A DNA stretch of 5,792 nt, from the NCBI GenBank assembly GCA_030628245.1, contig DAOVRI010000112.1:1-5792 (forward strand), in the 5' to 3' direction. A program made the position numbers and the translations under genes. Below the pieces are notes generated by a model. The model did no database searches. It was given only the letters and a program-made list of their open reading frames with translations, and was not told the DNA's origin. Positions 1 to 5,719 of the stretch are shown here, one piece after another. This stretch comes from Dehalococcoidales bacterium. GTDB taxonomy: Bacteria; Chloroflexota; Dehalococcoidia; Dehalococcoidales; RBG-16-60-22. Numbering within the stretch: position 1 is the first letter of the stretch; each line of letters opens with the position of its first letter.

Positions 1-141
1 GTTACTCCCGTACTGATTCATCGGATTATTCCCAAGTCGGAGAGCCGACTCCGCGGCCAGAAAGCCGAACAGACCCTGAAAGAGATAATGGATTCCGTGT
101 TCGTGCCGGTGGAAGAGGAACCCGTCGCCGGGGAGGGATAG
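1..141 (+). CDS. MoxR-family AAA+ ATPase, C-terminal end only (5' part outside window)
   Basis: An open frame enters from the left edge and ends at TAG 139-141, giving the last 46 residues. The segment VLIHRIIPKSESRLRG resembles the end of the lid subdomain of MoxR ATPases, where a conserved VLRHR-type arginine motif precedes a variable tail; the tail here is acidic (VPVEEEPVAGEG). No Walker motifs are visible because the catalytic part lies outside the window. MoxR proteins are cytoplasmic AAA+ chaperone-like ATPases that usually act with VWA-domain partners, and the next gene encodes such a candidate only 3 bases downstream. The call rests on this short tail together with the DUF58 neighbour. 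Family assignment is fairly safe; subfamily is not determinable. Confidence 0.75.
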   Translation, partial: VTPVLIHRIIPKSESRLRGQKAEQTLKEIMDSVFVPVEEEPVAGEG

Positions 142-144
142 ACG

Positions 145-1368
145 ATGCGCGGCGACTACTGGCTGTTTTTTGCGGCACTGATTCTGATAATCAGCCTGGC
201 AACGCACCAGGTGCTGCTTGTCTTGATTTCCCTGCTGTTTCTGCTGACCGGGGGTGTGTCGCGACTGTGGAACCGGTTTTGCCTCCACCGCATCGAGTAC
301 CGGCGTCGTTTAAGCCAGAACCAGGCCTTTTTCGGCGACGAAATAGTCTTCGAGGTGGAGATTACCAATCGGAAGCCCCTGCCGCTGCCCTGGCTGCAGG
401 TCGATGACGAACTGCCGGAGAACGTAACCCTCCTTAAGGGTAAAGCCACCGCGGCGCATGAAGGCCGCGTCATCCTCAGCAATATGTTCCCCATCAACAT
501 GTACCACCGGGTGACCCGCCGCTTCCCGATGCGTTGCCCGCAAAGGGGTATCTTCGCCTTCGGGCCGACGTATATCCGTTCCGGGGACTTATTCGGTTTC
601 TTCCGCCGGCATATGCGTATTGATGAACTGGACTATCTTCTGGTGTATCCCCGGCTGGTGCCGATGGAAAAGCTGGGCATCCCTTCACAGCATTTCTTCG
701 GCGATATCCGCCTGAAGAGGCACCTTTTCCAAGACCCGGTGCTTACTGCCGGAGTGCGGGACTATCATTCCGGCGATAGCCTGAAGCGGATACACTGGAA
801 GAGCACCGCCCGACTCGGCAAGCTGCAGACCAAGGTGTACGAGCCGACGACTACCGTCGACATGAGCATTTTTCTGGACGTGCGTACCCTTAGAGCGCCT
901 TTACAGGGGAGTATTCAGCAGCTCCAGGAACTGGGAATTATTACCGCGGCATCGATTTCACAGCATGCCCTGAGGGAAGGTTTCCGCGTCGGCCTTTACG
1001 TCAACCAGATAACGCGCTTTTCCCGGGGTATGGTCAGAGTACCGCACAGCCAGCATCCCGAGCAGTTGCCGCGCATACTGGAGGCCCTGGCACAGCTGCA
1101 TCAGGTCGAGACGATACCGGTAGCCCGTTTCATCCAGCAGGAAGCCCGGAGTCTTCCCTGGGGCAGCACCCTGGTGGTTATCTCGGCACAGCCTCTGGAT
1201 GAATTGCTGGCCACGTTGCTGGACTTGAAGAGGGTGGGGCGCAGCGTGGCACTGGTCAAGGTGGGCGGTGAGGCGCCGGAGGTAGGCGGCGGCAAACTGC
1301 CCGTTTACCACATTAATGACGATGTTGCCTGGGAACTGATAAAGGAAATCGGTCTCGAAGAGGCATGA
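145..1368 (+). CDS. DUF58 domain (VWA-like) membrane-anchored protein
   Basis: The product has 407 residues. Two hydrophobic segments at about residues 6-19 and 22-36 should anchor it in the membrane, followed by a beta-rich region (about 50-170). The DUF58 signature lies at about 204-232: VRDYHSGDSLKRIHWKSTAR, then a KVYEP stretch. A VWA-like core follows, beginning FLDV (243-246); the canonical DxSxS metal site is degenerate here (DVRT). The family is of unknown biochemical role but is genetically tied to MoxR ATPases, probably as their VWA-like partner at the membrane. The ATG at 145 is preceded by GGGAGGG (131-137) at 7 bases, and the start is 3 bases after the MoxR stop, so the two are almost surely co-transcribed. 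Length and domain order look intact. Confidence 0.93.
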   Translation: MRGDYWLFFAALILIISLATHQVLLVLISLLFLLTGGVSRLWNRFCLHRIEYRRRLSQNQAFFGDEIVFEVEITNRKPLPLPWLQVDDELPENVTLLKGKATAAHEGRVILSNMFPINMYHRVTRRFPMRCPQRGIFAFGPTYIRSGDLFGFFRRHMRIDELDYLLVYPRLVPMEKLGIPSQHFFGDIRLKRHLFQDPVLTAGVRDYHSGDSLKRIHWKSTARLGKLQTKVYEPTTTVDMSIFLDVRTLRAPLQGSIQQLQELGIITAASISQHALREGFRVGLYVNQITRFSRGMVRVPHSQHPEQLPRILEALAQLHQVETIPVARFIQQEARSLPWGSTLVVISAQPLDELLATLLDLKRVGRSVALVKVGGEAPEVGGGKLPVYHINDDVAWELIKEIGLEEA

Positions 1369-2864
1369 TGAACAGATTCAGGAATTTCGACTGGCTGGCC
1401 GTTATTTTATACCCGCTGGCGGTAATCCTTATGGAAGCCTTCTGGGTATATCCCTGGCTGGTCTGGCTGGGGGGCTGGCCGATTTTCTCCGAGCAGCGCC
1501 CGGCCTTGAGTCTGGCTGCGGTAATTATAGTGCTCGTGGTTTCCCTGCTGGTGACCAGGATATTACTCCGTCAGAAGTGGCAGATGCGGGTAATCCAGAC
1601 TGCTGTTATCGGCGGCGGTCTGGTCACTATTTTACTGGTGCTGGGTGTCGAATACGATGCCGGTTACGGATTCCTCAGCGGCGGGTGGTTTGTTCATGTG
1701 GGGCAGGTGCTGGGGGATACGTTTAACAGCCCCGATACCATCGTGGTGGCCCTGCCGGTACTGCTATACCTCTGGTGGCGGGGCATCATTCTGGGACAAA
1801 CGACGTCGTATTTCAGAGACATCTATCGGTCCTTCTTGCTCGGCATGGTGGCCCTCATCGTATTAATTATTCTCTGGCAGATAAGCTCGGGGTCGGAGAA
1901 TTTCGAACCCCCGGGACCCGGTATCGGGTTAAATGTGATAGCGTTCTTCTTCTTCGGCCTGATGGCCATAGCCGTCTCTCACCTCTACCAGATGCGCCGG
2001 TCGATGCCGAAGGAAGAAGCGGCGTTGACCTCGGTAAAGCGTTGGCTGCCGATAATGCTGGGCGTCGTCGGCAGCATGGCTGTTGTGAGCTTTTTCGTTG
2101 CCAGTGTTTTCTCCAAGGAATTTTTCACGAGTATCGGACATGGGATTGGCGTCTTTTTCAGCTTTATCGGGAAGATATTCCCCTATATCCTGATTCCGTT
2201 TAATTATATTTTTGAGGGAATATTTTACGTATTACAGTGGCTGTTAAACCTGATACGCAGCGACCAGGAGTTACAGCCGGAAGGGTTTGGCGGAGAGGGC
2301 TTTCGGGAAATGGAAGAGGTGGCAACGCGAGGGATACCGGAAGCGGCGGTGCTGGCGATAAAATGGGTGGTAATAGCTTTAATTGCCGCCGCGGTTATTT
2401 TTATCCTGGCCAAGGCAATATCACGCTTTCGCGTTAAGTATGCACGGGATGAGATAGAGGAAATCCATGAATCGCTCTGGAGCTGGCGCGGGCTTTCAGA
2501 TGATTTACGGCTGCTTTTCGGCATGATGGGGTCGAAATTCAAGAGAAAACGGGCGCCGGCGGCACCGAAGCATTATACGGATGACGACGAGTCACGCCGA
2601 CTCAACGTCAGGGAGATATACCGTCACCTGCTCTGGGAAGCAGCCCGCTCCGGCGTAGCCCGCCACCGCCACGAAACAGCCAGCGAGTACGCCGGCCGTC
2701 TGGAACGGGCCGTGCCCGAGGGCAGCGAGCCGCTGGGAAGCATTACCGACCTGTATATTGATGTCCGCTATGGCGAAACCAGCCCTCCGGAAGAGCAGGT
2801 GGATAAAGCTAACGGACTGTGGAGAGCGCTCCGCGGGCTGCTGCGGAGAATCAGGGGAGACTAG
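1365..2864 (+). CDS. Polytopic membrane protein with C-terminal DUF4129 domain, no transglutaminase core
   Basis: The product has 499 residues. Hydrophobic segments lie at about 10-30, 47-66, 78-96, 126-143, 157-173, 189-208, 228-249, a long aromatic-rich stretch 255-295, and 329-351. The C-terminus (about 412-495) matches DUF4129: VREIYRHLLWEAARSG, then HETASEYAGRL, then LTxLY/RYG-like ITDLYIDVRYG. DUF4129 is commonly the cytoplasmic tail of TgpA-like transglutaminase membrane proteins coded beside MoxR and DUF58. Here there is no periplasmic transglutaminase domain, and no cysteine anywhere in the protein, so it cannot itself carry a Cys-His-Asp triad. ATG 1365 overlaps the preceding stop by four bases (ATGA); a second ATG at 1368 is equally possible and would shorten the protein by one residue. 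An AGAGG motif just upstream (about 1358-1363) can serve as ribosome binding site. Probably a scaffold in an envelope-associated MoxR complex (inference). Confidence 0.88.
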   Translation: MMNRFRNFDWLAVILYPLAVILMEAFWVYPWLVWLGGWPIFSEQRPALSLAAVIIVLVVSLLVTRILLRQKWQMRVIQTAVIGGGLVTILLVLGVEYDAGYGFLSGGWFVHVGQVLGDTFNSPDTIVVALPVLLYLWWRGIILGQTTSYFRDIYRSFLLGMVALIVLIILWQISSGSENFEPPGPGIGLNVIAFFFFGLMAIAVSHLYQMRRSMPKEEAALTSVKRWLPIMLGVVGSMAVVSFFVASVFSKEFFTSIGHGIGVFFSFIGKIFPYILIPFNYIFEGIFYVLQWLLNLIRSDQELQPEGFGGEGFREMEEVATRGIPEAAVLAIKWVVIALIAAAVIFILAKAISRFRVKYARDEIEEIHESLWSWRGLSDDLRLLFGMMGSKFKRKRAPAAPKHYTDDDESRRLNVREIYRHLLWEAARSGVARHRHETASEYAGRLERAVPEGSEPLGSITDLYIDVRYGETSPPEEQVDKANGLWRALRGLLRRIRGD

Positions 2865-2907
2865 AAGGTTATAGCTGCTTAATCCTGAATACGGAAAAAA
2901 CACCATC

Positions 2908-2914
2908 GAGGAGG
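2908..2914 (+). promoter_or_regulatory. Strong Shine-Dalgarno (GAGGAGG) of the NTF2-like gene
   Basis: GAGGAGG lies 6 bases before ATG 2921. It decides the start of the NTF2-like gene against the longer in-frame ATG at 2819, which would overlap the DUF4129 gene by 46 bases. Confidence 0.85.
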
Positions 2915-2920
2915 TTATTC

Positions 2921-3622
2921 ATGAATGTGGAAGCATTAACGGCGAGAATCGAAGCCCTGGAAAAGCAGGTCAAAGCCCAGGAAAAAGAGCTCACGGTCTT
3001 ACAGGACATCGAAGCGATTAAGAAGCTGCAGAAGGCTTACGGCTACTACGTGGAACACATGATGTACCAGGAGATAGTGGACTGTTTCTCGGACAGCCCC
3101 GATGTTATCCTGGACTGGCTGGAAGGCAAGTATCTGGGCAAGGAGGGCGTCAGGAAATACTTCGAGTTTATGAAGTCGGCACCACCGGACTTCATGCACC
3201 AGGTGATGCAGATTGCCGGCGTTGTGGACATCGACCCGGACGGCAAAACGGCCAGAGGGAGGTGGTACGCTTTCGGCGGCATTTTCATCCCCAGGGAGGG
3301 TGATGTCAGGCGGTCGTTCGTAAGTGGCATATATGAAAACGGGTATGTCAAAGAGAATGGGATATGGAAGATACTTTCGATTAAATGGGTGATACCGTAC
3401 GCGGTAAGAATCACGGAGGAGTGGGCCATGCCGGAAGATGTGAACCGACCCCACCTCGCCGGACAGTTCCGCGGCCCCAAACCCGACATCGACATTGACA
3501 GAAATGACCGGCGGTACGTTTCCGGCTATATCTTCCCCTTCCACTACAATCACCCCGTAACCGGTAAGGAAACATCGGAGGGGGAGAAAAACGCACGCCT
3601 GAGGGGTCAAAAAAGCGAATAA
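2921..3622 (+). CDS. NTF2/SnoaL-like domain protein with N-terminal coiled coil
   Basis: The product has 233 residues and no signal peptide or membrane segment, so it is likely cytoplasmic. Residues about 1-28 form a probable short coiled coil (hydrophobics at L6, I10, L13, V17, L24 with many Glu/Lys). A SnoaL/NTF2-like cone fold follows: the opening helix DIEAIKKLQKAYGYYVE (29-45), CFSDSPDVILDW, the GKYLGKEGVRKYF segment, a strand region with HQVMQIAGVVDIDPDGKTARGR, and the closing NGIWKILSIKWV strand. The tail (165-233) is Pro/Tyr-rich with FPFHYNHPVTGK. Related folds include polyketide cyclases and ketosteroid isomerases, but substrate and catalytic residues cannot be assigned. I chose ATG 2921 because GAGGAGG (2908-2914) lies 6 bases upstream; an upstream in-frame ATG at 2819 would sit inside the previous gene without need. 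It lies 56 bases after the DUF4129 gene with no hairpin between, so it is likely the last gene of that unit, ending at the terminator. Confidence 0.85.
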   Translation: MNVEALTARIEALEKQVKAQEKELTVLQDIEAIKKLQKAYGYYVEHMMYQEIVDCFSDSPDVILDWLEGKYLGKEGVRKYFEFMKSAPPDFMHQVMQIAGVVDIDPDGKTARGRWYAFGGIFIPREGDVRRSFVSGIYENGYVKENGIWKILSIKWVIPYAVRITEEWAMPEDVNRPHLAGQFRGPKPDIDIDRNDRRYVSGYIFPFHYNHPVTGKETSEGEKNARLRGQKSE

Positions 3623-3647
3623 ATTGGCTGGTAAGCATCAGCAATTA

Positions 3648-3680
3648 AGAGGGGGAGCCGTAATGCTCCCCCTCTGTTTT
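3648..3680 (+). terminator. Rho-independent terminator after the NTF2-like gene
   Basis: Left arm 3648-3658 (AGAGGGGGAGC) pairs perfectly with right arm 3665-3675 (GCTCCCCCTCT), giving 11 base pairs around the 6-base loop CGTAAT. GTTTT and then GACTTT follow, a T-rich tail on the + strand. It starts 26 bases after the TAA at 3620-3622. No comparable T-run lies on the other side, so it works mainly for + strand transcripts. It marks the end of the MoxR/DUF58/DUF4129/NTF2 unit and the start of the lower-GC part of the window. Confidence 0.92.
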
Positions 3681-3885
3681 GACTTTAATTAATGCTCACC
3701 ACTGGACAAATATCGGGATGTCTGCTCTTCCATGCGTATAATTATGTAATTCCATTTTCAGTGTGCATTACAAAACAGGGACAAAAAGCAGTTAATAAGT
3801 GCAATTAAATATCAGTTGCAGGGAATAGACGGAAATACCATTACTAAGGTATCTGCCATTTTGGAGATTTGGGGGTTTACACTCA

Positions 3886-3913
3886 TTAACAACTAATGCT
3901 AACAACGTATATA
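3886..3913 (+). promoter_or_regulatory. Candidate sigma70-like promoter of the minor-pilin operon
   Basis: TTAACA (3886-3891) matches the -35 consensus at five of six bases. After 16 bases comes TATATA (3908-3913), which matches four of six -10 bases. Initiation near 3920 would leave a leader of about 65 bases before ATG 3986. The site falls between a strong terminator and the first pilin gene, which is where a promoter is needed. The AT-rich background makes chance matches common, so this is only a candidate. Confidence 0.3.
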
Positions 3914-3985
3914 TGCCAGCAAATTAGGTTATAGAATGAAAATGGTTTGGTATGTTTGCCGAGTATCCCAGGCGAGCGTGTATGT

Positions 3986-4354
3986 ATGAGAAGTGAAAAG
4001 GGCATGTCGCTGATTGAAACAGCCGTGGCTCTAGCTATCTTGGGAATTGTTGCTGTGGCTTATCTCGGTGGTATAGGTACGTCGTTAAAATCTACGACCA
4101 TCGCCAAGGAACAGACAACCGCCCAGAGTTTAGTGATTAGTGAAGTAGATTACGTTAAGAATTATCCTTATCAGTATTCTGCTTCGGAATATCCCGTAGA
4201 CCCAACGCTTGATATACCTCTGGGGTGGTCAGTACCATCTCCAGTTGTCGGGCTGGTGCACGCTACAGATGACGGAATTCAGAAAGTAACCATTACGGCT
4301 GAATATAACGGGAAAGAAATTCTCTCGATGGTCACATACAAGGTGAACCGATGA
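3986..4354 (+). CDS. Type IV prepilin-like minor pilin, PilV/GspI-like position
   Basis: The product has 122 residues with a very short type III signal peptide, MRSEKG|MSLIE. Prepilin peptidase would cut after Gly6, leaving Met at +1 (to be N-methylated) and the conserved Glu at +5. A hydrophobic helix (about 7-29, ETAVALAILGIVAVAYLGG) follows for inner-membrane retention and fibre packing. The helix continues to about 60 (AQSLVISEVDYVKNYPY), then a small beta domain ends in VTITAEYNGKEILSMVTYKV. The short leader and SLIE motif place it with PilV/GspI-type minor pilins. ATG 3986 was chosen over an upstream in-frame TTG at 3947 because it puts the cleavage motif at a standard distance. Its ribosome binding site is weak (GGCGAG 3971-3976). 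The stop overlaps the next start by four bases. The mature protein has no cysteine. Confidence 0.88.
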   Translation: MRSEKGMSLIETAVALAILGIVAVAYLGGIGTSLKSTTIAKEQTTAQSLVISEVDYVKNYPYQYSASEYPVDPTLDIPLGWSVPSPVVGLVHATDDGIQKVTITAEYNGKEILSMVTYKVNR

Positions 4355-4872
4355 GGCAAGGCGAGAGAGGCTTTACACTTTTAGAGCTGTCAGTGGTTAT
4401 TGCCATTTCAGCAATAATCGCTCTTGGCAGTGGTATGACCGCGGTACAGATGATGAAAGGTTCTGCTGAGAGTAATGCTCTTATGACAGTAACTACCCAG
4501 GTGAATAACGTTGGCTACTGGGTAAGCCGCGATATTCTAACGGCGCAATCTGTTAACGCCAGTGATGATACTGGAACGGGTGATACCGAATTTGTCGTTA
4601 TGAACTGGAAAAACTGGGAGACCGGAGAAATACATGACATACGCTATATATGGCTCGCTTCGGCTGATTCGCTACAGAAGGTCAAGAGGAAGCAGGTAAT
4701 TCGCGATAAGAATGACGTGGAGATTAGCAATAAAGTAACTCTGGTAGCCGATAACATCTACTCGGCCAACCTGACACAAGAAGATGCTCGATGGAAACTA
4801 ATTGTAGAGGCGCACTCGGGAGATAGGTCTTGGAACAGAGAATATTTCATCAGTCAAGTGCAAGAGCAATAG
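4351..4872 (+). CDS. Type IV prepilin-like minor pilin, PilW/GspJ-like position
   Basis: The product has 173 residues and starts with the textbook leader MRQGERG|FTLLE, cleaved after Gly7, with Phe at +1 and Glu at +5. A transmembrane helix (about 8-28) follows, then a helical stretch continuing to about residue 68 (SNALMTVTTQVNNVGYWVSRDILTAQ shows the pattern; written here only as a region 41-66). The C-terminal part (about 75-173) is a beta-rich globular domain with FVVMNWKNW and IRYIWLA strands. The YWVSRDI segment is a typical GspJ/PilW-style element. ATG 4351 overlaps the previous stop as ATGA, and AAGGTGA (4340-4346) serves as ribosome binding site. The gene ends in tandem TAG TAG codons (4870-4875). 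No cysteine. It is one of the likely priming-tip subunits of a pilus or pseudopilus. Confidence 0.9.
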   Translation: MRQGERGFTLLELSVVIAISAIIALGSGMTAVQMMKGSAESNALMTVTTQVNNVGYWVSRDILTAQSVNASDDTGTGDTEFVVMNWKNWETGEIHDIRYIWLASADSLQKVKRKQVIRDKNDVEISNKVTLVADNIYSANLTQEDARWKLIVEAHSGDRSWNREYFISQVQEQ

Positions 4873-4885
4873 TAGGGTGAGTGTA

Positions 4886-5719
4886 ATGAAAAAGTGGCTG
4901 TCACTATTGAAGCTAGGAGAATCCGGGCAAGCAATGCTTGCGGTGCTAGCTTTAATAGCACTGGGGGGGTTCCTTGTCATACCTGTACTCAATTTTTCTT
5001 CAACCAGCGTGAAGACTACACAAATGTTCGAAAAGAAGCTGGACGGACTCTACGCTGCTGATGCCGGGGTAGAAGACGCCTTGTGGATAATAAAGAACGA
5101 CCCACCAACTTCCTTTCCGTATTCTTACCAACTGACCAATTTGAATGGAATGACAGTAGATGTTGTTATCAATGAAGTTACCACTATTGCTGGTGAAGAA
5201 ATGGGGGAGTCGGGTAGCCATGAAGATTACATAGAAATAATAAAGTTGGTGACTTATGATTCTGGTATCTACGATTACACAATGTCAGTGAGTAATAATG
5301 GTACCGGCAACATTAAGATAGCAAAGATACTGATTGATTTCCCTCCAGATCTTGAATATGTAATCGGGTCGACAGGAGGTGATCTAATTAGTGAAGAACC
5401 AAATGTTACGGGTAATCCGACTATTGGTATAACAGTTGTCTGGTTACCGTCACCGCCTTATCCTAGCATTCCTGAGGGCGGTACTAAATATCTTACTTTC
5501 CAGTTAAGCGGACCTCCAGACATCATCGGGGTTGAAGGACATGGTATTGTTCAGGCGACACGCCAAGATGTGGGAACCGTCTGGGATTCGACTAGTTATC
5601 CACATTCGATAGTATCTCAGGCTAAAGATTCCACCGATACCGTTGTGGCCGCTATTAAAGTCGGAGTATGGGCGGGTAGTGGTCAGTTAGACATAAGCTG
5701 CTGGCAAGTAAATCCATAG
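4886..5719 (+). CDS. PilX/GspK-like minor pilus component with beta-rich ectodomain
   Basis: The product has 277 residues. MKKWLSLLKLGESG|QAML forms a leader with a possible prepilin peptidase site after Gly14, but the +5 residue is Ala19 rather than Glu, as expected for PilX/GspK-type tip proteins. A hydrophobic helix (about 15-37) is followed by the segment LYAADAGVEDALWII (55-69), a hallmark of PilX-like proteins in which A-A-D/E-A-G precedes a helix. Residues about 120-250 are rich in beta-type sequence, Gly, Pro and Thr (VSNNGTGNIKIAKILIDFPP, PEGGTKYLTFQLSGPP), reminiscent of immunoglobulin-like or DUF11-like folds. One cysteine (Cys272), so no internal disulfide. ATG 4886 was chosen because GGGTGA (4875-4880) lies 5 bases upstream; a GTG at 4877 sits inside that motif. 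It is 13 bases after the preceding gene and in the same operon. Confidence 0.8.
   Translation: MKKWLSLLKLGESGQAMLAVLALIALGGFLVIPVLNFSSTSVKTTQMFEKKLDGLYAADAGVEDALWIIKNDPPTSFPYSYQLTNLNGMTVDVVINEVTTIAGEEMGESGSHEDYIEIIKLVTYDSGIYDYTMSVSNNGTGNIKIAKILIDFPPDLEYVIGSTGGDLISEEPNVTGNPTIGITVVWLPSPPYPSIPEGGTKYLTFQLSGPPDIIGVEGHGIVQATRQDVGTVWDSTSYPHSIVSQAKDSTDTVVAAIKVGVWAGSGQLDISCWQVNP

Larger units (their letters stand above)
3623..3985. other. AT-rich intergenic region between two operons
   Basis: This 363-base gap contains the terminator (3648-3680), a candidate promoter (3886-3913) and a 7-base direct repeat (TAACAAC at 3887-3893 and 3900-3906). Line 3781-3840 is 20/60 G+C, far below the upstream genes. 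Short open frames exist (3692-3808 with ATG; 3750-3896 without a usable ATG or GTG) but neither has a ribosome binding site or a recognisable product. No tRNA-like or riboswitch-like structure was seen by eye. Confidence 0.7.

Noticed and set aside
1775..2203. Second + strand open frame (142 codons) inside the DUF4129 gene
   Set aside because: The peptide is low in hydrophobics and unlike any family I know, whereas the main frame encodes coherent membrane helices and a DUF4129 domain.
2819..2920. N-terminal extension of the NTF2-like protein by 34 residues
   Set aside because: The upstream ATG lies inside the DUF4129 gene and the added residues have no family-like pattern; the strong GAGGAGG site supports ATG 2921.
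2999..3610. Long minus-strand open frame (203 codons) opposite the NTF2-like gene
   Set aside because: It is the antisense shadow of a well-supported + strand gene, with no ribosome binding site or recognisable domain.
3692..3808. Open frame of 38 codons from ATG, with three cysteines, right after the terminator
   Set aside because: No ribosome binding site, no recognisable motif, AT-rich background, and the start lies within the A/T-rich tail behind the terminator; most likely chance.
3750..3896. 48-codon open frame ending in an ILEIWGFTLINN segment
   Set aside because: No ATG or GTG start, only an internal TTG without ribosome binding site. It could be a gene remnant, but nothing shows this.
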